Of a stretch of DNA of 12,036 nucleotides, positions 7,729 to 12,036 are shown in pieces (the stretch's first letter is position 1; the number at the start of each line of letters is the position of its first letter). The stretch comes from Shewanellaceae bacterium (GTDB lineage: Bacteria; Pseudomonadota; Gammaproteobacteria; Enterobacterales; Shewanellaceae). The stretch is from NCBI GenBank assembly GCA_016779685.1, contig JADHND010000033.1, positions 1-12,036 of the forward strand. The letters run 5' to 3'. The translations under genes were made by a program, and so were the position numbers. The notes below the pieces were generated by a model, which saw only the letters and a program-made list of their open reading frames with translations, did no database searches and was not told where the DNA came from.

Positions 7729-7757
7729 TTGCCATTGTAAATGAAAACAATTATCAT
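7729..7757 (+). promoter_or_regulatory. sigma70 promoter directly after yhhQ, for a small RNA
   Basis: TTGCCA (7729-7734) and TATCAT (7752-7757) are separated by exactly 17 bases and face a region with no open reading frame. The -35 begins two bases after the yhhQ stop codon. The predicted start is near 7764. Confidence 0.55.
7742..7756 (+). promoter_or_regulatory. Fur box overlapping the -10 element
   Basis: TGAAAACAATTATCA agrees with the 7-1-7 Fur consensus TGATAATnATTATCA at 12 of 14 fixed positions; the right half is perfect. It covers the spacer and most of the -10 of the promoter 7729-7757, the position expected for iron-dependent repression by Fur. Confidence 0.55.
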
Positions 7758-7763
7758 TTGTAT

Positions 7764-7844
7764 GTGCTGTTCATTGATGTCTTTTTTTGATCAGTACACG
7801 CTCACTAAGACTTTGCCAGATATCATCCATCTGGCTTTTTTTTT
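7764..7844 (+). ncRNA. candidate Fur-repressed small RNA (RyhB/PrrF-like)
   Basis: From the predicted start near 7764 to the end of the T tract at 7844 the transcript would be about 81 bases, close to the 90 of E. coli RyhB. The 5' part can fold imperfectly (GTG CTG at 7764-7769 with CAG/CAC at 7792-7799). A U-rich stretch (TTTTTTT, 7782-7788) could bind Hfq. The linker CGCTCACTAAGACTTT (7800-7814 region) is probably single-stranded and shares GCUCAC with the RyhB core; the ACUUUGCCAG entry into the terminator also recalls ACUUAGCCAG of RyhB, though the overall similarity is low. No peptide is evident. Under this reading it would be made in low iron and pair with mRNAs of iron-using proteins. 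Confidence 0.5.
7815..7844 (+). terminator. strong intrinsic terminator for the small RNA and yhhQ
   Basis: GCCAGAT (7815-7821) pairs perfectly with ATCTGGC (7829-7835) around a seven-base loop, followed by nine T (7836-7844). Confidence 0.9.
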
Positions 7845-7941
7845 GCCCCTTGTCAGACGCTTGGATAAGCTACATTTTGACGCATTGGCTAAAAAAATCC
7901 ACAACCATTAAAAGCTTAAAAGATCAACTAAAAACTTAAAA

Positions 7942-7980
7942 AATAAAATAAAACATTGTTTTTAATAGTTTTATTTTATT
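7942..7980. repeat. perfect 13-bp AT-rich inverted repeat
   Basis: AATAAAATAAAAC (7942-7954) and GTTTTATTTTATT (7968-7980) are exact reverse complements around a 13-base spacer. There is only one G:C pair in the stem, so it is weak as an RNA hairpin and may instead be a protein-binding or easily melted DNA site. Confidence 0.85.
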
Positions 7981-8022
7981 CAATTTATTTTTTCTTTTTC
8001 AAGATGAATTTAAACCACAAAG

Positions 8023-8031
8023 TTATCCACA
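8023..8031 (+). promoter_or_regulatory. perfect DnaA box TTATCCACA
   Basis: The nine bases match the high-affinity DnaA box exactly. It is a single site beside an AT-rich stretch, and neither dnaA nor the usual oriC neighbours are in the window, so a functional origin is not shown. Confidence 0.5.
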
Positions 8032-8052
8032 GTTTCTTACTGTCTATTGATC

Positions 8053-8081
8053 AAAAAAAACACACATTAAGTGTGTTTTTT
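8053..8081 (-). terminator. intrinsic terminator of the dsbA transcript, possibly bidirectional
   Basis: AAAAAACACAC (8055-8065) and GTGTGTTTTTT (8071-8081) pair around a five-base loop. Read leftwards from dsbA, the hairpin is followed by a T tract, and the same is true in the other direction. It lies 13 bases past the dsbA stop codon. Confidence 0.85.
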
Positions 8082-8093
8082 CAAAGCTGCTTA

Positions 8094-8747
8094 CTATGAC
8101 TGAGTCGACGCTTTTGGCTTCGATAACATCGTATTGGTGCTTTTTTTAGACAGATACAGAATCAACTTGGTCAGTTCCTCGTAACTTTTAACACTTTCAT
8201 TCTTAATTAAATATTTTTCATTGACAACAAAAGCGGGCACACCTTTAATTTTAGACTTTTTAGCTTTAAAATGCATTTGAGCCACTTTCGTATTCACAAT
8301 AAACGCATTGATGTTTGCATCATACTCTTGTTCATTCACGCCATGTTTCAAAAAAAATTGCTTTAACGCATTCTGCCGGCTAAATTGCTGAGGGTCTGCC
8401 TTACAAGCCTCAAACAGCAATGGTTTTATTTTTTTATCAACATTCAATTGATATGACAAGGCATAAGCCTTTGACAGCGATGCGCCTAAAGCGCCGCCTA
8501 TAAAATCAACGTGATGCTGCTCAAAAACGACATTACTTGCAGAAAGTGCGGTGGCTAATGTGGGTATGTAATTTTTTTCAAAGTTGTAACAATGTGGACA
8601 TAAAAAAGAAAAATACTCGGTCACTTTAGGTTTAGTCACAGGGCTAACATTATAATTGATGATTTCATAGTGCGTATCTAGTTTAAACTGACTAGCATAG
8701 CTATGCTGAATGAAACATAGCAACATAACAAAAAGTATCTTTTTCAT
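8094..8747 (-). CDS. dsbA: thiol:disulfide interchange protein DsbA
   Basis: Periplasmic oxidase that introduces disulfides into exported proteins and is itself reoxidised by DsbB. The 217 residues start with a signal peptide (KK, then a hydrophobic core, probable cleavage after SYA at 18). The thioredoxin-fold active site CPHC is at 50-53 in EYFSFLCPHC, and the cis-proline loop GVPAFVVN has Pro171. FIGGALG (82-88) and GVNEQEYDA (136-144) match the helical insert of E. coli DsbA. Start choice: an ATG at 8756 abuts AAGGA with no spacing, while the ATG at 8747 has AAGGA nine bases upstream and gives a normal signal peptide, so I use 8747. A Ser/Lys-rich tail of about 15 residues extends beyond the usual end. 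It lies about 60 bases after the second acyltransferase, as in the E. coli polA/yihG/dsbA neighbourhood. Confidence 0.95.
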   Translation of the reverse strand: MKKILFVMLLCFIQHSYASQFKLDTHYEIINYNVSPVTKPKVTEYFSFLCPHCYNFEKNYIPTLATALSASNVVFEQHHVDFIGGALGASLSKAYALSYQLNVDKKIKPLLFEACKADPQQFSRQNALKQFFLKHGVNEQEYDANINAFIVNTKVAQMHFKAKKSKIKGVPAFVVNEKYLIKNESVKSYEELTKLILYLSKKSTNTMLSKPKASTQS

Positions 8748-8811
8748 AAAAAACATTCCTTAATTGCGGTTAAAAAAGTGAAGCTTGTGCTCTGAATCTA
8801 TATTGCTTGGT

Positions 8812-9789
8812 TTATAAACCTGATTTAGTGAGGTCTTCATGAGCTGTACTGATTGGAATCAACCGTTTAGGGGCTGAAGCCTGAGATTGTTTTTGATAGT
8901 TGTCCATAATCTGTTGAATCAATTCATCCTTCTCACTCCACATCGAATTGAGCCACTTCTGAAAATTCACTCGTTTATTAACATCAGAAAGATACGCGGC
9001 ATAATCAACTACAGGGACATCTAAAGTTTCAATATGAACCACAATCTTGTCTAATCGACCCATCAAAAATGAAAATAAGATATTTTCTTGCTGATGATGC
9101 GAAGGATATACCAAAGTCACATTCAACAATTTATCAAACTGATTATCTAAAGCACCTAAGGTCAGTGCAATTCCACCTGATTTAGGTTTTAACAAATGTT
9201 TGTAAGGAGAATTTTTATTTTTTTTCTTCGTAAAACGCCCACCTTCAAGAAAGTTAATAACTGTGGTAGGGAATTGCTTAAAATGCTGACACGCTTTCTG
9301 AGTCGAAACCAAGCTATCATTCTTTATTTTCTTTTTTTTACGCATTTGAGTAGGGCTGTAACGCCTAACGAAAGCCATGCCTAAAGCCCAGCAAGCAATT
9401 CCTAAAAATGGCACATACAGCAACTCTCTTTTCAAGAAATACTTAGCTGGCGGGATTTTGTCTTGAAAAACATAGGATAATACAGCAATATCAAATCCAC
9501 TCATATGATTACAAACCAACAGATACCACTTGTCTTTGCTTAATCCCTCAAGCCCTCGAACTTCTAATTTGGGACGGCTGATTAGGTTCATAATAAAACG
9601 ATTGCCTCGTTGCCAAAACGACATCCCAACTGATAAACGCTTCGCCAATTTATGCTTTAGCTTAGTACCAGGCATCAAAAACCATATCAACTTCATCGGG
9701 ACAACATATAAGGCGCTTATGATAGTGGTTAAGATTAATGTGGTACAACCTATCACAAAGGTGAAGATTGCAGGCATGAAGTTAAACAT
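8812..9789 (-). CDS. YihG-like membrane acyltransferase (LPLAT family), second copy
   Basis: Member of the lysophospholipid acyltransferase family that includes PlsC; transfers acyl chains to lysophospholipids at the inner membrane. The 325 residues begin with a membrane segment (about 6-30). Motif I NHMSGFD (94-100) keeps the catalytic His95-x4-Asp100; YFLKRELLYVPFLG (117-130) follows; motif III is EGGR (182-185) instead of the usual EGTR/EGSR. The central part (LEVRGLEGLSKDKWYLL, NQFDKLLNVTLVYP) is very close to E. coli YihG, closer than the upstream copy. It has a lysine-rich segment KKKKIKN (151-157) and a C-terminal tail of about 25 residues. The start at 9789 overlaps the end of the upstream copy by eight bases, with AGGAAAG before it, so the two are probably translationally coupled. 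Confidence 0.88.
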   Translation of the reverse strand: MFNFMPAIFTFVIGCTTLILTTIISALYVVPMKLIWFLMPGTKLKHKLAKRLSVGMSFWQRGNRFIMNLISRPKLEVRGLEGLSKDKWYLLVCNHMSGFDIAVLSYVFQDKIPPAKYFLKRELLYVPFLGIACWALGMAFVRRYSPTQMRKKKKIKNDSLVSTQKACQHFKQFPTTVINFLEGGRFTKKKNKNSPYKHLLKPKSGGIALTLGALDNQFDKLLNVTLVYPSHHQQENILFSFLMGRLDKIVVHIETLDVPVVDYAAYLSDVNKRVNFQKWLNSMWSEKDELIQQIMDNYQKQSQASAPKRLIPISTAHEDLTKSGL

Positions 9790-10675
9790 GTGAAGCTTTC
9801 CTGTATTGATTTTTTAATTCATCTAAAAGGCTGTCTTTTTTCAACCAAAGCTTATTAATCCATTTTTGAAATGTAAGCTTAAATAAAGGTTCATTATAAT
9901 CACCTATTAGATGATTTTCTACCTCAATCAGCTGCACATCGATCACAACCTGATGAACTTGACCACTAAGAAGCTGATAAAAAGTTGGACGCCCTCCCGG
10001 GTAATATAAGGTTACATCAAGTATATATTTAAGCTTCGGAGAGAGGCCAGCCACAGCTAAAGCACAACCACCAGCTTTAGGCATCAACAGATGATTATAA
10101 TCATCGGTTTTCTTATGCCCTTGAAAACGAGTTCCTTCAACAAAATTCAATACGCTAACAGGCTTATGCCGAAATTTTTGGCAAGCGGCTATCGTCGTTG
10201 CCTTATCTTGTTTAGCTAAACTCGGATTGTTTTTAATTTTAGCCTGACTATGTCGTTGCATAAAAGGAAAGTCCAATGCCCACCATGCTAAACCTAAAAA
10301 TGGCACTAGCAGCAACTCTTTTTTTAAAAAGAATTTTAAAAACGGAATTTTTTTATAAAAATATTTTTGCAGTACGACGATATCAACCCATGATTGATGA
10401 TTGGCAACGATTAAATACCACTCATCTTGATCATACTTGGGCTCATCATGCACTTGAATTGTAGCTAAGTTTAAGGAACGCTGGTAAACATTGTTCACAG
10501 ATACCCAACTGCGAGCGCAGCATTCGATGATGTTATCACTTATGCCTCGCAGCCACTCTAGAGGAATGCATTTGATAATGCCAAAAACAATAACGGGAAT
10601 GCAAAAAAAAATGGTGTTAACAGTAACCACTGAAAAAGACAGCAAGAATAGAATTATTCTATTGATTTTAAACAT
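9782..10675 (-). CDS. yihG: YihG-like membrane acyltransferase (LPLAT family), first copy
   Basis: Same family and probable role as its downstream neighbour: acyl transfer to a lysophospholipid at the inner membrane. The 297 residues match YihG (310). A hydrophobic anchor spans about 8-34. Motif I is NHQSWVD (92-98, His93 and Asp98 catalytic), followed by KFFLKKELLLVPFLG (114-128), WALDFPFMQRHS (132-143) and a canonical motif III FVEGTRF (178-184). The ATG at 10675 has AGAGG seven bases upstream (10683-10687). That ribosome binding site lies within the hairpin downstream of polA, and a promoter with a perfect -10 overlaps the same hairpin. The gene ends eight bases inside the second copy. The two proteins are clearly paralogous but diverged, so this is an old tandem duplication or a fixed pair of isoenzymes. 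Confidence 0.88.
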   Translation of the reverse strand: MFKINRIILFLLSFSVVTVNTIFFCIPVIVFGIIKCIPLEWLRGISDNIIECCARSWVSVNNVYQRSLNLATIQVHDEPKYDQDEWYLIVANHQSWVDIVVLQKYFYKKIPFLKFFLKKELLLVPFLGLAWWALDFPFMQRHSQAKIKNNPSLAKQDKATTIAACQKFRHKPVSVLNFVEGTRFQGHKKTDDYNHLLMPKAGGCALAVAGLSPKLKYILDVTLYYPGGRPTFYQLLSGQVHQVVIDVQLIEVENHLIGDYNEPLFKLTFQKWINKLWLKKDSLLDELKNQYRKASHV

Positions 10676-10681
10676 AAATAA

Positions 10682-10717
10682 GCCTCTTAAAAAAGCAATT
10701 ATACGATTTTAAGAGGC
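10682..10717 (-). terminator. hairpin after polA, probable terminator or attenuator
   Basis: GCCTCTTAAAA (10682-10692) and TTTTAAGAGGC (10707-10717) form a perfect 11-bp stem with a 14-base loop, 17 bases past the polA stop codon. The T tract after it is short (TTATTT), so termination may be partial. The stem contains the Shine-Dalgarno of the next gene. Confidence 0.55.
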
Positions 10718-10726
10718 AATTTACAA
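10698..10726 (-). promoter_or_regulatory. promoter of the acyltransferase-dsbA operon inside the polA hairpin
   Basis: On the minus strand TTGTAA (10721-10726) and a perfect TATAAT (10698-10703) are exactly 17 bases apart. Transcription would start near 10691, giving a leader of about 15 bases that contains only the 3' arm of the hairpin. Confidence 0.5.
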
Positions 10727-10734
10727 CGCATGTT

Positions 10735-12036
10735 TTAATGAGCTTGTTCCCAAGAATCAGCAATGCCAATATCCACAATAAGAGGCACATTTAATGACAC
10801 AGACTCTGTCATTAAACGTTTTACCTCCTGGCGTGCACTTTCAATATGCGACTTGTGAACCTCGAAAACCAATTCATCATGCACTTGCATCAACATATGC
10901 ACATTTGGCTGTGCTTGCAACCATTTAGACACCTCAATCATAGCGATTTTAATAATATCCGCGGCACTTCCTTGCATCGGTGCATTGATTGCAGCACGTT
11001 TTGCCGCTTCTCGACGTTGATGATTCGCTGCCCTAATATCAGGTAAATACAAACGACGTCCATATATGGTTTCGATAAAACCCTTATCTTCTGCTTGGCG
11101 GCGAGTATTTTCCATGTAGACTGCTACTTGAGGGTAGCGCTTAAAATAAGTATCTATATAGCTGTGCGCTTCGTACCTTGCAATATCCAGTTGTTGACTC
11201 AAACCATATGCTGACATACCATAAATTAATCCAAAATTGACCGCTTTAGCGCGCCGACGCTGATCTTGTGTGACATCGGCAAAGGCAACGTTAAAGACCT
11301 CCGCTGCCGTTGCTTGGTGAATATCTTTATTTGCACCAAAGGCCTCAAGCAGGCCAGAGTCCTCCGATAGGTGTGCCATAATTCTCAATTCAATTTGAGA
11401 GTAATCAGCAGCTAAAATAACATGGTTATCACGGGCAACAAACGCATTACGAATGCGGCGCCCCTCTTGAGTACGAACGGGGATATTCTGTAGGTTTGGT
11501 TCACTTGAAGACAAACGACCTGTGGTGGTCACTGCTTGGTGATAATGAGTATGTAACCGTCCCGTTTTAGCATCGATCATCATCGGTAACTTATCTAAAT
11601 AAGTGTTTTTAAGCTTGCTTAGACTTCGATGCACTAAAATCACATTCGGCAACTCATGATCCAATGCCAGATCCGTTAAGACATCTTCTGCTGTTGATGG
11701 TTCCCCTTTGGGGGTTTTCCTAAGAATAGGATATTGTAATTTGTTAAAAAAAACATATCGCAACTGTTTAGTTGAGTTTAGATTGAACTGCTCACCGGCC
11801 ATAACGTAAGCTTCTTTTTCCAAGTCTTCTAATTGATAAGCCAGTTCTTCAGACTGATCCAGCAACTGTGTTTTATCTAGCATTACACCAGCACGCTCCA
11901 TTTCACATAAGACCGACAACAATGGCAGTTCAATCTCATTAAATAAAGTTTGCAGTGAAGGTGTTTGAGCCAACATAGGTGACAACGCATGGTACAGTTG
12001 CAGTGTGATATCCGCATTTTCGCAAGCATAGTCTGT
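10735..12036 (-). CDS. polA: DNA polymerase I, C-terminal 433 residues (5' end outside the window)
   Basis: Fills gaps in repair and Okazaki fragment processing. The visible part covers the end of the 3'-5' exonuclease domain and the whole polymerase domain. Numbering from the window edge: Exo III region YACENADITL (3-12), motif A LAADYSQIELR with catalytic Asp211 (E. coli Asp705), motif B RRAKAVNFGLIYGMS (261-275) with a Phe at the E. coli Phe762 position, and motif C MQVHDELVFE with Asp387. The C-terminus WEQAH closely matches E. coli WDQAH. Spacing from the Exo III Tyr to motif A Asp is 208 residues, identical to E. coli. The frame is open through the edge; the TTG at 11985 is internal. 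Odd point: Asn stands at the position of the catalytic Asp501 of Exo III. Confidence 0.97.
   Translation of the reverse strand, partial: TDYACENADITLQLYHALSPMLAQTPSLQTLFNEIELPLLSVLCEMERAGVMLDKTQLLDQSEELAYQLEDLEKEAYVMAGEQFNLNSTKQLRYVFFNKLQYPILRKTPKGEPSTAEDVLTDLALDHELPNVILVHRSLSKLKNTYLDKLPMMIDAKTGRLHTHYHQAVTTTGRLSSSEPNLQNIPVRTQEGRRIRNAFVARDNHVILAADYSQIELRIMAHLSEDSGLLEAFGANKDIHQATAAEVFNVAFADVTQDQRRRAKAVNFGLIYGMSAYGLSQQLDIARYEAHSYIDTYFKRYPQVAVYMENTRRQAEDKGFIETIYGRRLYLPDIRAANHQRREAAKRAAINAPMQGSAADIIKIAMIEVSKWLQAQPNVHMLMQVHDELVFEVHKSHIESARQEVKRLMTESVSLNVPLIVDIGIADSWEQAH

Larger units (their letters stand above)
7845..8052. other. AT-rich convergent intergenic region with inverted repeat and DnaA box
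   Basis: Between the small RNA terminator and the dsbA terminator there is no coding sequence. From about 7890 the strand is almost purely A and T, with a 13-bp inverted repeat, a perfect DnaA box and two GATC sites (7922-7925, 8049-8052). A second, degenerate match to the DnaA box (AAATCCACA) lies at 7895-7903. Confidence 0.6.

Noticed and set aside
8023..8031. Calling the DnaA box and AT-rich tract the replication origin
   Set aside because: Only one perfect box is present and no dnaA, dnaN, gidA/mnmG or mioC neighbour is visible.
8748..8756. ATG at 8756 as the dsbA start
   Set aside because: AAGGA directly touches it with no spacing; the ATG at 8747 has proper spacing and a normal signal peptide.

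Overview
The window looks like an AT-rich chromosomal segment of a gammaproteobacterium. All recognisable proteins are housekeeping genes whose closest remembered relatives are enterobacterial or vibrio-like: Dam, DamX, AroB, AroK, PBP1A, YhhQ, DsbA, YihG-like acyltransferases and DNA polymerase I. The gene order also matches two blocks of the E. coli map (aroK-aroB-damX-dam and polA-yihG-dsbA). I see no phage, plasmid, transposase or CRISPR signal. The genus cannot be fixed from the sequence alone.

Layout. The minus strand from 3719 down to the left edge carries aroK, aroB, damX and dam, followed at the very edge by the first codons of another gene behind a perfect Shine-Dalgarno. They are tightly packed and probably one operon. 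damX is split into an ATPase/membrane part and a SPOR part by a -1 frame change at a run of ten A residues. The stretch 3720-4382 has no convincing gene; related bacteria keep the pilMNOPQ/hofMNOPQ cluster between aroK and mrcA. On the plus strand follow mrcA (PBP1A) and yhhQ. yhhQ is preceded by a leader that looks like a preQ1-I riboswitch overlapping its ribosome binding site.

Directly after the yhhQ stop codon lies a compact unit: a sigma70-type promoter, a near-consensus Fur box on top of its -10, about 80 transcribed bases and a strong intrinsic terminator. This is what an iron-repressed RyhB/PrrF-like small RNA gene looks like, and it is the best candidate here for an undescribed element. 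To its right is a very AT-rich stretch with a perfect 13-bp inverted repeat and a perfect DnaA box. The minus strand of the right third reads polA (only the C-terminal 433 codons are in the window), two overlapping YihG-like acyltransferases and dsbA, closed by an intrinsic terminator.

Functional themes: chromosome maintenance (Dam, Pol I), cell division and wall synthesis (DamX, PBP1A), aromatic amino acid precursors (AroK, AroB), periplasmic disulfide formation (DsbA), phospholipid acylation (YihG-like proteins) and queuosine precursor uptake (YhhQ). Unusual points are the damX frameshift, the Fur-box small RNA candidate, the riboswitch candidate, an Asn in place of a catalytic Asp in the Pol I proofreading domain, and a hairpin after polA that overlaps the promoter and ribosome binding site of the next gene.
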